DNA of 64,000 nucleotides from Thioclava sp. ES.031 (GTDB taxonomy: Bacteria > Pseudomonadota > Alphaproteobacteria > Rhodobacterales > Rhodobacteraceae), in NCBI RefSeq assembly GCF_002563775.1, contig NZ_PDJO01000001.1, positions 3,288,501 through 3,352,500 on the forward strand, read 5' to 3'. The notes beneath the pieces are model-generated. The model had not been told where the DNA came from. It worked only from the letters and a program-made list of their open reading frames with translations, and searched no databases. Made by a program: the position numbers and the translations under genes. Shown here piece by piece: positions 34,624-43,875 of the stretch (its first letter is position 1; every line of letters starts with the position of its first letter).

Positions 34624-35628
34624 ATGGCGGCGAACCCCCGGACTTCACAACCCTTCAACGTCTTCTGTGTTGCACAGGCGGGACGGCTGGAATTCGAGGC
34701 AATTCTTTTCGCGCTGAGCTTTCGCGCGGCCAATCCGGATTTCAAAGGGCGCCTTCTGGTGGCCGAACCGCAGCCCGGGCCGCGCTGGTCCGACGAAACG
34801 CGGATCTCCGGGCCGGTCCGGGCGCTGCTGGAAAATGCGGGTGCAGAGATCGTGCCCTTCGAGTCGAAGGTTTTCGGCCAATCCTATCCCTATGGCAACA
34901 AGATCGAGGCGCTGGCCGCCCTGCCCGAAGGCGAGCCCTTCGTCTTTTTCGACACCGATACGGTCTTCACTGGACCGCTGTCGCAGGTGGGCTTCGATTT
35001 CGACCGCCCCTCGGCGTCGATGCGCCGCACCGGCACATGGCCCGAACCGCCGCTATATGGTCCGGGCTACGCGGGCATCTGGAAATCGCTCTACGACAAG
35101 TTCGGGCTCGACGGGTTCGACGAGACGCTCGATCAGAGCCAGCCGGACGAATATTGGCGGCGCTACATGTATTTCAACGCGGGCTGGTTCTTCGGCGCCG
35201 ACCCGGTCGAATTCGGCGCGCGCTTCCTGCGCTATGCAAGCGAGATCCGCGACGATGCCCCCGATGAACTGGCCTGCCAGTCGCTCGACCCGTGGCTCGA
35301 TCAGGTGGCCCTGCCGCTGGTGATCCACAGCTTCGGCGGCGGGCGTCCGGGGCCGGAGCTCGATGGGCTCGACGGCGAGATCACCTGCCATTACCGCGCC
35401 CTGCCGCTGATGTATGCGCGCGAAAGCGACACCGTGATCGACACGGTCGAAGAGCTGACCGCCCCGAACAAGGTCAAGAAGGTGCTGAAGGCCTACGAGC
35501 CTGCGAAAAAGCTGATCTATCAGGGCAAGGGCCGCAAACTCCGCACGATCATCGCCGAAGAAGGGATGCCGCGCCACGAGAAGGCCCTGCGCAACCGGAT
35601 CAAGCGCGCGAAGCTCTGGATGCGCTGA
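34624..35628 (+). CDS. Glycosyltransferase-like protein with a DxD motif
   Basis: 334 aa, cytosolic by appearance. EPFVFFDTDTVFTGPL at about residues 105-120 contains a DxD motif in the position expected for GT-A-fold (GT8-like) enzymes, and YMYFNAGWFFGAD and SLDPWLDQVALPL resemble later parts of that fold. The C-terminal 70 residues are Lys-rich and helical (EELTAPNKVKKVLKAYEPAKK). Such enzymes transfer sugars to surface glycans, but no neighbour shows which. metY follows about 100 bases later with its own promoter. Confidence 0.6.
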   Translation: MAANPRTSQPFNVFCVAQAGRLEFEAILFALSFRAANPDFKGRLLVAEPQPGPRWSDETRISGPVRALLENAGAEIVPFESKVFGQSYPYGNKIEALAALPEGEPFVFFDTDTVFTGPLSQVGFDFDRPSASMRRTGTWPEPPLYGPGYAGIWKSLYDKFGLDGFDETLDQSQPDEYWRRYMYFNAGWFFGADPVEFGARFLRYASEIRDDAPDELACQSLDPWLDQVALPLVIHSFGGGRPGPELDGLDGEITCHYRALPLMYARESDTVIDTVEELTAPNKVKKVLKAYEPAKKLIYQGKGRKLRTIIAEEGMPRHEKALRNRIKRAKLWMR

Positions 35629-35669
35629 GCCGCGCGAGCTGCCCCTCCCATCACCGAAAACGAATGTGT

Positions 35670-35698
35670 TTGTCGGCCTCCCCCGGTCCCGCTAACGT
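35670..35698 (+). promoter_or_regulatory. Probable sigma-70 promoter of metY
   Basis: -35 TTGTCG (35670-35675), a 17-base spacer, -10 TAACGT (35693-35698). The leader before the ATG would be about 22 bases, too short for a riboswitch. Confidence 0.4.
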
Positions 35699-35726
35699 CT
35701 CGGCGAGAGAAGAGGAGCCCCAAACC

Positions 35727-37010
35727 ATGTCCGACTACGCTTTCGACACCTTGCAAATTCATGCGGCCGCCGAGCCCGATCCCGCGACCGGCGCGGTGCA
35801 GGTGCCGATTTACCAGACCACATCCTACGCCTTCAAAGACGCCGACCACGCGGCGCGGCTGTTCAACCTCGAAGAAGTGGGCTTCATCTATTCGCGCTTG
35901 ACCAACCCGACGGTGATGAAACTGGCCGAGCGCGTCGCGGCGCTGGAAGGTGCTGCGGGCGGGGTCACCTGCTCCTCGGGTCATGCGGCGCAGATCATGG
36001 CGCTCTTCCCGCTGATGGGACCGGGGCTGAACATCGTGGCCTCGACGCGGCTCTATGGCGGCTCGATCACCCAGTTCAGCCACACGATCAAGCGCTTCGG
36101 CTGGTCCTGCACCTTCGTCGATTTCGACGATCTCGACGCGCTAGAAGCGGCGGTGGACGAGAACACCCGCGCGATCTTCTGCGAGTCGATCTCGAATCCG
36201 GGCGGCTACATCACCGACCTTCCGGCGGTGGCGAAACTGGCCGACAAGGTCGGCCTGCCGCTGATCGTCGACAACACGCTGGCCACCCCCTACCTGTGCC
36301 GCCCGATCGAGCATGGCGCGACGCTCGTCGTCCACTCGCTGACGAAATACATGACCGGCAACGGCACCGTCACCGGCGGCTGCGTCGTCGATAGCGGCAA
36401 GTTCGACTGGTCGGCGAGCGGCAAGTTCCCCTCGCTGAGCGAACCCGAACCCGCCTATCACGGGCTGAAGTTCCACGAGGCGCTGGGGCCGATGGCCTTT
36501 ACCTTCCACTCGATCGCGGTGGGGCTGCGCGATCTCGGCATGACAATGAACCCGCAAGGCGCGCATTACACGCTGATGGGGATCGAGACGCTGAGCCTGC
36601 GGATGGACAAGCACAACGCCAATGCCAAGGCCGTGGCCGAATGGCTCGAGAAGGATCCGCGCATCGACTACGTGACCTATGCCGGGCTGGAAAGCTCGCC
36701 CTGGCACGAGCGGATGAAGACCATCTCGCCGAAAGGTGCAGGCGGGCTGTTCACCGTCGCGGTGAAGGGCGGCTACGACGCCTGCGTGAAGCTGGTGAAC
36801 AATCTCAAGCTGTTCAGCCATGTCGCGAACCTGGGCGATGCGCGCTCGCTGATCATCCATTCGGCCTCGACCACGCACCGCCAACTGACCGAGGCGCAGC
36901 AAATCGCCGCAGGGGCCGCGCCGAACGTGGTGCGCCTGTCGATCGGGATCGAGAACGTGGACGATCTGATCGCCGATCTCGATCAGGCGCTGAGCGCCGC
37001 AACCAGCTGA
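35727..37010 (+). CDS. metY: O-acetylhomoserine sulfhydrylase / aminocarboxypropyltransferase (homocysteine synthase)
   Basis: 427 aa from the ATG at 35727, chosen by AGAGGAGCC 7 bases upstream. The Cys/Met metabolism PLP fold is clear: TLQIHAAAEPDPATGAVQVPIYQTTSY at the start, IYSRLTNPTVMKLAERVAALEG, and the PLP lysine in VVHSLTKYMTGNGTVTGG. The end is LSIGIENVDDLIADLDQAL. Length and the long middle insertion fit MetY (O-acetylhomoserine plus sulfide to homocysteine) rather than cystathionine enzymes. No SAM-II-type riboswitch was seen in the short leader. A hairpin terminator follows. Confidence 0.93.
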   Translation: MSDYAFDTLQIHAAAEPDPATGAVQVPIYQTTSYAFKDADHAARLFNLEEVGFIYSRLTNPTVMKLAERVAALEGAAGGVTCSSGHAAQIMALFPLMGPGLNIVASTRLYGGSITQFSHTIKRFGWSCTFVDFDDLDALEAAVDENTRAIFCESISNPGGYITDLPAVAKLADKVGLPLIVDNTLATPYLCRPIEHGATLVVHSLTKYMTGNGTVTGGCVVDSGKFDWSASGKFPSLSEPEPAYHGLKFHEALGPMAFTFHSIAVGLRDLGMTMNPQGAHYTLMGIETLSLRMDKHNANAKAVAEWLEKDPRIDYVTYAGLESSPWHERMKTISPKGAGGLFTVAVKGGYDACVKLVNNLKLFSHVANLGDARSLIIHSASTTHRQLTEAQQIAAGAAPNVVRLSIGIENVDDLIADLDQALSAATS

Positions 37011-37019
37011 TAACAAACA

Positions 37020-37047
37020 TGGCGCGCCGCGATACCGGCGCGCCATT
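37020..37047 (+). terminator. Hairpin terminator after metY
   Basis: Perfect 9-bp stem TGGCGCGCC / GGCGCGCCA (37020-37028 with 37037-37045), 8-base loop, short TT tail. Modest T-tract, so efficiency is uncertain. Confidence 0.55.
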
Positions 37048-37230
37048 CAAATCGCCTCTCATTGCATTTCGAACATTTCTTCCGGCGCTGCCTGCGGCTG
37101 CGCCGTCAAAACGGTGGAAAACCGGCAATTGCCCGCTTCGCATCAGTCGCGGCGCTTTTCAGAAGATCGAATCTCCTTTACGAAGATGTGAAGACTTGGA
37201 CCGGACCGCCCCGAGGCGCGCGCAGTACCC

Positions 37231-40200
37231 ATGAAACCCGATTTTGCATTGATCCTCTCGCATGATGGCATCGCTCTGGTGCACCGCGCGAAAGAGGGCT
37301 GGACGCTTCTGGGCGAGGCCGCGCTCGAAGGCGATGACCCCATGGCCGAGGTCACAGCCCTGCGCGACAAGGCACGGGCGCAGGCGCCGCGCGGCTTCAC
37401 CTCGAAGCTCGTGCTGCCGGATACGCAGATCCTCTACACCGCGATCTATGCCCCCGGCCCCAGCCCGGCGCAGCGCAAGACCCAGATCGAGACGGCGCTG
37501 GAGGGCATGACGCCCTACCCGGTCAGCGAGCTGGTCTACGATTTCGCGGGCCCCGGCCAGACCGTGCAGGTCGCCGTGATCGCGCGCGAGACGCTGAAGG
37601 AAGCCGAGAACTTCGCGCAGGAGAACGGCTTCAACCCGGTCAGCTTCGTGGCCGCCCCCGAGCCCGGCGATTTTCCCGGCGAGCCGCATTTCGGTCTCAC
37701 CTCTTCGGTCGCGCAGCACATCCCCGAAGGCGCGCATGTCGAGCCCGACAAATCCGCGCTGATCGTGGCCGTCGATCTGTCCGAGGACGCGACCGAGGCG
37801 TCGGCGGAGGCCGTGATGCCGGAGGCCTCCCCCGCTGAGGCGGACCCCGCCGACACGCAAAGCGACATGGCGGAGCTTGCCGACGATAGCGCGGTCTCGG
37901 AAACCGAACTGGCCGAATTGAGCGCCTTGGACCAGCCGACGGAAGCAGCTTCGACGGAGGAGCCCGAGGCCACGCTGCCGGAAGAGCCGGGCGAATTCTC
38001 CGATCTGCTCGCGGCCTCTGAGGCTGAAACGGATGCGCAAGATACGGGTGCGCCCGAAACCCCAAGCGACGACACGCCCGGCGCGGAAAGCCCCGCCGCC
38101 AAGGCTGCCGAAGCGGTCGCGACTGGCGAAGTCGCCCCCGAGGAAACCGAGGCGACGGAGGCGGTCGAGCTCGCCGCGACCGAGCCGAACGATACGGCCA
38201 TTGATGACGCCGAGGCTGGCGTTGAGCCCTCGGACGCGTCGCTGGCCGCGGCGGGCCTTGCCGCCACCCCCGCCGTGCCCGACACCGCAGAGCCCGACGC
38301 AAAGCCCGAGGAGGCGAATTCCAGCGCGAAGGACGAAGGCCACGATACAGCCGAGGATGACGACGACGATCTGCCGAAATCCGATGCCAGCGTGATCGCC
38401 GCCGCTTTCGCCTCGCGCCGGGATCACACGACCACCGTGAGCGTGAACGAGACGTCCCCGCGCCTCGGCGGAGCCACCCGGCTCCACCCTCAGCCCGATC
38501 GCAGCGAGATCGCCGCGGGCAGCGCCAAGATCACGGCGCCGAGCCTCGATTTCGACGAGCCCGATCCGCGTTTTGAGCCGAAAGCGGCTCCGAAAGCCGG
38601 AGCGAAAGGGGCCAAACCCGTGGGCGCCGCGGCACGCAAGGGCATCGGCGGCGTGGGCGCGCTTGGCGCGAAACCCGCGACATCGCTGCTGCGCAAGGAG
38701 GCGAAGGACGGGCCGGATCCGAGCACCGCGACCCCGGCCCCCATCGTCGAGAGCGCGCAGGACAAGACCGTTTTCGGCGGCACCAAGCGGCCCATGACCG
38801 GCGGCAAGCCGCGCCATCTCGGGCTGATGCTCACCGGTGCGCTGGTGCTGGTTCTGGCGATTATCGCGCTCTGGACCACCCTGCTCGACGATCCCGCACC
38901 CGCCGATGCGCCGATGGACGCCATCGCCGAAGCGCCCGCCCCGGATGCTGATGCCGCGCCCGAGCAGACTGCACTCGCACCGGCCACGCCCGACACGAGT
39001 GCGGCGCCCGAGGCCGCAGAGCCGGACTTGCAGGCGCAAGCCGACGCTGAGGCCGAACAGCCTGCCGCCGAGAGCGATCAGGTCGCGACGCTCGCCCCTG
39101 CCGATGAGCAGCCCGCTCCAGCCGCGCAAAGCGACGAAGGCTCCACGGCCGCAACGGACGACACCGCCCCGGCGGACGAGGCGACTCCCGCCGAGACCGG
39201 CACCGAGACGGCGGCAACTGAGCAGCCTACCGATGCGCAGCCAGCCGACACGGCCATGGCAGACCAGCCCGCAGATACGCAGCCGACCGCTCCCGACGCC
39301 GCGGCAGACACGACCGCTGACACCGCACCGAATGCGCAGGCAGCGGCAACGGAGAGCACGCCTGACACCCAAGCAGACACGGTGACCAGCGACGCCCCGC
39401 AGAGCGACGCAACCGAGCCCCCCGCGACCGAGGCGCAAACCGCGACCACCGAGACGCAGCCCTCCGACCTGCCGGCCTTCACCGCGACGCCACTCGATCC
39501 GCCAAGCGCCGAAACGCTGACGCCGGACACCCCGCCCGTCACGCCGACGGAGGACGGGGTCGAGATGCCGGGCGGCTTCACGCTTTTCGCGGGTGAGCCC
39601 GACGTCACACCGGGCTCCCGCCCCGAAGCGGTCGCGCAGGCCTATGCCGCGACGCAGCCGGTCACGCCGGAAGGCACGCTGGGCGCGATCCCGTCGCTCT
39701 CGGGCTTCCGTCCGGCCAGCCGCCCCGAGGACCTCACCGGTGCGGCCCCCGCGCCGGAGCAGACCGATCCCGCCGCGCAGGCCGATCCGAACGATCAAGG
39801 CGCGCTCGACCCGGCGCTGCAGCCCAATCCCGAACTTCAGACCACGCGCCCGACGGCCCGGCCCGACGCCGTGACCAAACTCGCCGCGACGCAGGCCCCC
39901 GCTTCGGAATCCGCTGCGGTCGCGAACCCCGACCTCGCCGCGCTCCGCCCGGAACGTCGCCCGACCTCGATCCAGGACGCGGTCGCGGCAGCGGTGCAGG
40001 CGCAAGACGACGCCGTCGCCGAGAACACCGATCCCTTCGCGGGCGCGACCGCTCTGGCCGTGGCGCGCTCTGCCACCCCGCCGACGAAGCCGCGCAATTT
40101 CTCGCGCTCGGTCGAGAAGGCGCTGGCCGCCGCGATTGCCGCCGAACCCGCCCCGTCGGTCGCCGCAGCCGCCGCGCGCGCCCCGGTCGCGACACCCGTG

Positions 40201-40512
40201 CCCGACCCGAGGCCCGCCGATCTCGACGAGCCCGAGCCCACCGCCGCGCCGCCGCGCCTGCCGACTTCGGCCTCCGTGGCCCGGCAGGCGACCGAGGAGA
40301 ACGTGATCAACCTGCGCAAGATCAACCTGATCGGGCTTTACGGCTCGTCCTCGAACCGGCGCGCACTGGTGCGGCTGTCGAATGGGCGTTTCGTGAAAGT
40401 GGGGGTGGGCGACCGGCTGGATGGCGGGCGCGTGACGCAGATCGGCTCCAACGCGCTGACCTACAAGAAAGGGTCGCGCAACCTGACGTTGAAGCTGCTG
40501 CAAGGCGGCTAA
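37231..40512 (+). CDS. Large envelope protein with PilM-like N-terminus and PilP/GspC-like C-terminus
   Basis: 1093 aa. Residues about 1-155 (FALILSHDGIALVHRAKEGW, LVLPDTQILYTAIY, TPYPVSELVYDF) resemble the actin-like fold of PilM/GspL. About 165-400 is acidic low-complexity (E, A, D, T, P). A basic segment follows, then one transmembrane helix near 530-552 (LGLMLTGALVLVLAIIALW). About 555-960 is again Ala/Pro/Thr/Asp-rich, by inference periplasmic. The last 70 residues (NLRKINLIGLYGSSSNRRAL, VKVGVGDRLDGGRVTQIG) look like a PilP/GspC beta-domain. Type II/IV secretion assemblies have these parts as separate proteins. No pil or gsp genes lie beside it. The domain calls are by sequence style only. 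Confidence 0.7.
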   Translation: MKPDFALILSHDGIALVHRAKEGWTLLGEAALEGDDPMAEVTALRDKARAQAPRGFTSKLVLPDTQILYTAIYAPGPSPAQRKTQIETALEGMTPYPVSELVYDFAGPGQTVQVAVIARETLKEAENFAQENGFNPVSFVAAPEPGDFPGEPHFGLTSSVAQHIPEGAHVEPDKSALIVAVDLSEDATEASAEAVMPEASPAEADPADTQSDMAELADDSAVSETELAELSALDQPTEAASTEEPEATLPEEPGEFSDLLAASEAETDAQDTGAPETPSDDTPGAESPAAKAAEAVATGEVAPEETEATEAVELAATEPNDTAIDDAEAGVEPSDASLAAAGLAATPAVPDTAEPDAKPEEANSSAKDEGHDTAEDDDDDLPKSDASVIAAAFASRRDHTTTVSVNETSPRLGGATRLHPQPDRSEIAAGSAKITAPSLDFDEPDPRFEPKAAPKAGAKGAKPVGAAARKGIGGVGALGAKPATSLLRKEAKDGPDPSTATPAPIVESAQDKTVFGGTKRPMTGGKPRHLGLMLTGALVLVLAIIALWTTLLDDPAPADAPMDAIAEAPAPDADAAPEQTALAPATPDTSAAPEAAEPDLQAQADAEAEQPAAESDQVATLAPADEQPAPAAQSDEGSTAATDDTAPADEATPAETGTETAATEQPTDAQPADTAMADQPADTQPTAPDAAADTTADTAPNAQAAATESTPDTQADTVTSDAPQSDATEPPATEAQTATTETQPSDLPAFTATPLDPPSAETLTPDTPPVTPTEDGVEMPGGFTLFAGEPDVTPGSRPEAVAQAYAATQPVTPEGTLGAIPSLSGFRPASRPEDLTGAAPAPEQTDPAAQADPNDQGALDPALQPNPELQTTRPTARPDAVTKLAATQAPASESAAVANPDLAALRPERRPTSIQDAVAAAVQAQDDAVAENTDPFAGATALAVARSATPPTKPRNFSRSVEKALAAAIAAEPAPSVAAAAARAPVATPVPDPRPADLDEPEPTAAPPRLPTSASVARQATEENVINLRKINLIGLYGSSSNRRALVRLSNGRFVKVGVGDRLDGGRVTQIGSNALTYKKGSRNLTLKLLQGG

Positions 40513-40633
40513 ACGCGCCCGGCGCAACCATTCTTCCCCCTGCGCTCTTGCGTACGGCCCGCGCTGAACTACGCTGGTAAGAAGCCGCGTCGCGCGCCTT
40601 CCCCGCGCACCCGCCCAAGGATGCAAGCCACCA

Positions 40634-42526
40634 ATGGAAAGCTTTCTCTTTCAAGCCACCTTCTACCTGCTCGCGATGGTCATCGCGGTGCCACTGGCCA
40701 CCCGTGCGGGCCTCGGCTCGGTGCTTGGCTACCTGATCGCGGGCATCCTGATCGGCCCCGCCACGGGCCTCTCGGGTGCGGAAATGACCGATCTCCAGCA
40801 TTTCGCGGAGTTCGGCGTGGTGATGATGCTGTTCCTGATCGGGCTGGAACTGGAGCCGCGCGCGCTTTGGGCGATGCGCGACAAGCTGATCGGCCTTGGC
40901 GGGTTGCAAGTGCTGGTCACGATGGTCCTCGTCACCGTGATCGTCATGGCGATGGGCGAGGATTTCCGCGTCTCGCTGGCGATCGGGATGACGCTGTCGC
41001 TGTCATCGACCGCAATCGTGCTGCAGACGCTCAACGAGAAGCGGCTGATGCAGACGGCGGGTGGGCGCTCCTCGTTTGCGGTGCTGCTGACGCAGGATAT
41101 CGCGGTAATCCCGATGCTGGCGCTGATGCCGCTTCTGGCGCTGCCCGGCGCGCGCGCGGTGGCCAAGGCGGGGCACGGCGATCATGTCGTGGCGCGTCTG
41201 ATCGACTCGCTGCCCGCCTGGGGCGTCACGGTGATCACGCTGGCCGCCGTCGTCTTCACCGTGCTGATCGGCCACTACGTCGTGCGCCCATTGTTCCGCT
41301 TCGTGCAAGGGGCGCGGCTGCGCGAGGTGAATACGGCGATGGCGCTGCTGATCGTGGTCGGCATCGCGAGCCTGATGAACCTCGTGGGCCTCTCGCCCGC
41401 GCTCGGCACCTTCCTCGCCGGGGTCGTGCTGGCCGATAGCGAGTTCAAGCACGAGATGGAATCCGACATCGAGCCCTTCAAAGGGCTGCTGATGGGGCTG
41501 TTCTTCATCACCGTGGGCGCGGGCATCAATTTCGACGTCATCACCGCGCAACCCGCCAATATCTTCGCGCTGGTCTTCCTGCTGGTCGCGCTGAAATCGG
41601 CGGTGCTTTACGGCCTTTCGGTGCTGTTCAAGATCCGCGGGCCGGATCGCTCGCTATTCACACTGAGCCTCGCACAGGCGGGAGAATTCGGCTTCGTGCT
41701 GGTCTCCTTCGCGGTGGGGCAACGCATCCTGCCGAATGCCCTGGCCGAGAAGCTTCTTGTGGTGATCGCACTGTCGATGCTGATCACGCCGCTCCTATTC
41801 ATCCTGCACGAGCAGATCGGGTTGCGGCTGCGCAAGCCTCCCGGCCCGGACCCGGACGCGATCGACGAGCAACAGACGATCATCATCGCGGGCGTCGGCC
41901 GTTTCGGTCAGGTGGTGAACCGGCTGGTGACGATGTCGGGGATGCGCACGACGGTTCTCGACTCCGATCTCAAGACGATCCAGCTGATGCGGACCTTCGG
42001 CTTCAAGGGCTATTTCGGGGACCCGACGCGGCCCGATCTGCTCGCCGCTGCCGGGATCAATCAGGCGCGGGTGCTGGTGGTGGCGCTGGACGGGCGCGAG
42101 CAGACGACGAAGCTGGTGGCCTATGCGCGCCGGATCCGGCCCGATCTGCATATCGTCGCGCGCGCCCGCGACCGGACGCATGTGTTCGACCTGTATCGGG
42201 CGGGCGCGAATGACATCGTGCGCGAAATGTTCGACAGCTCGCTGCGCGCCGGGCGCTACGTGCTGGAGAATGCGGGGCTCTCGGCCTTCGAGGCCTCCGA
42301 GCTGGAGAAGCTTTTCTTCAAGCTCGACCGGGCCGCGGTGCGCGATCTGGCGCAGGTCTGGAAGCCGGGCGTCCCGGTCGAGCAGAATCCCGACTACATC
42401 GCGCGCACGAAGGAGCTCAATGCCGAGCTGGAAGCCGCGATGATGGAGCAGTTCCGCCGCCGCGGCGAGCGCGACGAGAGCGACCGCGAGACGCCGGGCA
42501 ACGAGAAGACCGGCCCCGAAGCCTGA
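40634..42526 (+). CDS. Kef-type monovalent cation:proton antiporter (CPA2)
   Basis: 630 aa. Residues about 1-390 form 12-13 helices with the CPA2 features GSVLGYLIAGILIGPATGL, LFLIGLELEPRALW and LSPALGTFLAGVVLADSEFKHEME. A regulatory TrkA-N domain follows: TIIIAGVGRFGQVVNRLVTMSGMRTTVLDSD. The cytosolic tail is charged. These proteins exchange K+ (or Na+) for protons, gated by the Rossmann domain, and KefB/KefC are tied to glutathione adducts and electrophile defence. gshB is in this window but not adjacent. The start at 40634 lies in a purine-rich leader (AAGGATGCAAGCCACC). Confidence 0.93.
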   Translation: MESFLFQATFYLLAMVIAVPLATRAGLGSVLGYLIAGILIGPATGLSGAEMTDLQHFAEFGVVMMLFLIGLELEPRALWAMRDKLIGLGGLQVLVTMVLVTVIVMAMGEDFRVSLAIGMTLSLSSTAIVLQTLNEKRLMQTAGGRSSFAVLLTQDIAVIPMLALMPLLALPGARAVAKAGHGDHVVARLIDSLPAWGVTVITLAAVVFTVLIGHYVVRPLFRFVQGARLREVNTAMALLIVVGIASLMNLVGLSPALGTFLAGVVLADSEFKHEMESDIEPFKGLLMGLFFITVGAGINFDVITAQPANIFALVFLLVALKSAVLYGLSVLFKIRGPDRSLFTLSLAQAGEFGFVLVSFAVGQRILPNALAEKLLVVIALSMLITPLLFILHEQIGLRLRKPPGPDPDAIDEQQTIIIAGVGRFGQVVNRLVTMSGMRTTVLDSDLKTIQLMRTFGFKGYFGDPTRPDLLAAAGINQARVLVVALDGREQTTKLVAYARRIRPDLHIVARARDRTHVFDLYRAGANDIVREMFDSSLRAGRYVLENAGLSAFEASELEKLFFKLDRAAVRDLAQVWKPGVPVEQNPDYIARTKELNAELEAAMMEQFRRRGERDESDRETPGNEKTGPEA

Positions 42527-42551
42527 CCCTCCCCCCTGCCCTGCGCGCATG

Positions 42552-42581
42552 AAAAAACGCGAGGCCCGCAAGCCTCGCGTT
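42552..42581 (-). terminator. Rho-independent terminator of carD
   Basis: Perfect 10-bp stem AACGCGAGGC / GCCTCGCGTT (42556-42565 with 42572-42581). On the minus strand it is followed by a T run (TTTTTTC), 25 bases after the carD stop. Confidence 0.85.
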
Positions 42582-42605
42582 GGAAAAGTTCCGCTATTGT
42601 CGGGA

Positions 42606-43115
42606 TCAGGCGGCGCGGCCGACCAGAACCTCGTCGACGGTCTTCGCGGCACGCTCTTCGTCGGTGCCCGAAACGGCGGCGACTTCGCGGGTCAGACGCT
42701 CGAGCGCGGCTTCATAGAGCTGACGCTCCGAGTAGGACTGCTCGCGCTGATCGTCGCTGCGGTGCAGGTCGCGCACCACTTCAGCGATCGCGAGCAGGTC
42801 GCCCGAGTTGATCTTCTGTTCGTATTCCTGCGCGCGGCGCGACCACATCGCCCGCTTGACCTTCGCCTTGCCCTTGAGGGTCTCAAGCGCCTTGGTCACC
42901 ATGTCGGGCGAGGAGAGGCTGCGCATCCCGACTTCGGTCGCCTTATGCGTCGGCACACGCAGGGTCATCTTGTCCTTCTCGAAGGAGATCACGAAAAGCT
43001 CGAGCTTGAGCCCGGCGATTTCCTGTTCTTCGATGGACATGATTTTCCCCACGCCATGCGCCGGGTAGACGACGAAATCGTTGGGGCGGAATTCGGTCTT
43101 CTTGGTCTTGGTCAT
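42606..43115 (-). CDS. carD: CarD-family RNA-polymerase-binding transcription regulator
   Basis: 169 aa from the ATG at 43115 (MTKTKKTEFRPNDFVVYPAHGVGKI), preceded by AAGGAAACG. The N-terminal RNA-polymerase-interacting Tudor-like domain contains DFVVYPAHGVGKIMSIEEQEIAG and LRVPTHKATEVGMRSLSS. The C-terminal helical domain has MWSRRAQEYEQKINSGDLLAIAEVVRDLHR. CarD stabilises open complexes at many promoters, including rRNA promoters. It has its own promoter at 43275-43302 and terminator. fdxA lies upstream on the same strand, a conserved pairing. Confidence 0.95.
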   Translation of the reverse strand: MTKTKKTEFRPNDFVVYPAHGVGKIMSIEEQEIAGLKLELFVISFEKDKMTLRVPTHKATEVGMRSLSSPDMVTKALETLKGKAKVKRAMWSRRAQEYEQKINSGDLLAIAEVVRDLHRSDDQREQSYSERQLYEAALERLTREVAAVSGTDEERAAKTVDEVLVGRAA

Positions 43116-43435
43116 GCGGTTCGTTTCCTTGCAGCCGGTCACGAACCCCGGTATCCAGCGAGCATAGGACGCCCACGGAGCTGAATAGCTCCGCGTTCGT
43201 CAGTCAGTCACGAGATCTCTTTTGCGGGCGAGCAGGCACCGCAGAAGGTGGGGTCGAACTCATTTTGTAACAGTAATATAGCAAAAATCGCGCGCATTTC
43301 AAAGCGCCTTACTGTCGCGCATGGGTAATATCATACGATTTCAGTGGGTTATGCGGCGCATTTTGACAGATTGCCGCAGCGTAAACCGCCCCAATTCGCT
43401 CAGAATCGGGCAAATTGGTCAGAATCACCGACCCG
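43116..43435. other. carD leader and fdxA-carD intergenic region
   Basis: About 320 bases. It holds the carD promoter (43275-43302) and a leader of about 150 bases that contains a small hairpin (GGAGCT-GAAT-AGCTCC, 43178-43193). I saw no gene. Confidence 0.6.
43275..43302 (-). promoter_or_regulatory. Sigma-70 promoter of carD
   Basis: On the minus strand: -35 TTGAAA (43302-43297), a 16-base spacer, -10 TATATT (43280-43275). It is one of the few A/T-rich, consensus-like elements in the window. Confidence 0.6.
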
Positions 43436-43774
43436 TCAGTCGCCTTCGCCGGGGGCCTCGGAGAAATACTTCTCCAGCTTGCCACTCTCGCCGTCATGCT
43501 TCTCGGCGTCCGGCATCGGATCTTTCTTCTGGGTGATCACCGGCCAGAGTTCGGAATATTTCCGGTTGAGTTCGACCCAGGATTCCATTCCCGGCTCGGT
43601 ATCCGGACGGATCGCATCGGCGGGGCATTCCGGCTCGCAGACGCCGCAGTCGATGCATTCGTCAGGATGGATCACCAAGGTGTTCTCCCCCTCGTAGAAG
43701 CAATCCACCGGGCAGACCTCGACGCAGTCGGTATATTTGCAGTTGATGCAGTTATCGATGACGACGTAGGTCAT
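43436..43774 (-). CDS. fdxA: 7Fe-8S ferredoxin (FdxA type)
   Basis: 112 aa. Two cluster motifs near the N-terminus: [18 protein letters not shown] ([3Fe-4S] type, with CKYTD spacing typical of FdxA) and [16 protein letters not shown] ([4Fe-4S]). A 50-residue C-terminal tail contains [13 protein letters not shown], the usual FdxA extension. It is a low-potential electron carrier in the cytoplasm. It sits between hslR and carD on the same strand. Confidence 0.96.
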   Translation of the reverse strand: MTYVVIDNCINCKYTDCVEVCPVDCFYEGENTLVIHPDECIDCGVCEPECPADAIRPDTEPGMESWVELNRKYSELWPVITQKKDPMPDAEKHDGESGKLEKYFSEAPGEGD

Positions 43775-43875
43775 TGGTGAAACCCCGATTGAACAGCTTC
43801 CTGACCCGTCCTAGCGGGGGATGCCCCCTCTTTCAAGAGAGAGCCCGAGCTTTTCGCTGCGGCATTCCGCACAGC

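Noticed and set aside
35629..35726. A SAM-II-type riboswitch in front of metY
   Set aside because: The space between the predicted start site and the ATG is only about 22 bases, and none of the conserved SAM-II segments is present.
37159..40626. A 1155-codon open frame on the minus strand opposite the large envelope protein
   Set aside because: It is an Arg/Gly-rich mirror of an Ala/Pro/Glu-rich coding strand and shows no recognisable motif. The plus-strand frame has a signature C-terminus and a transmembrane helix.
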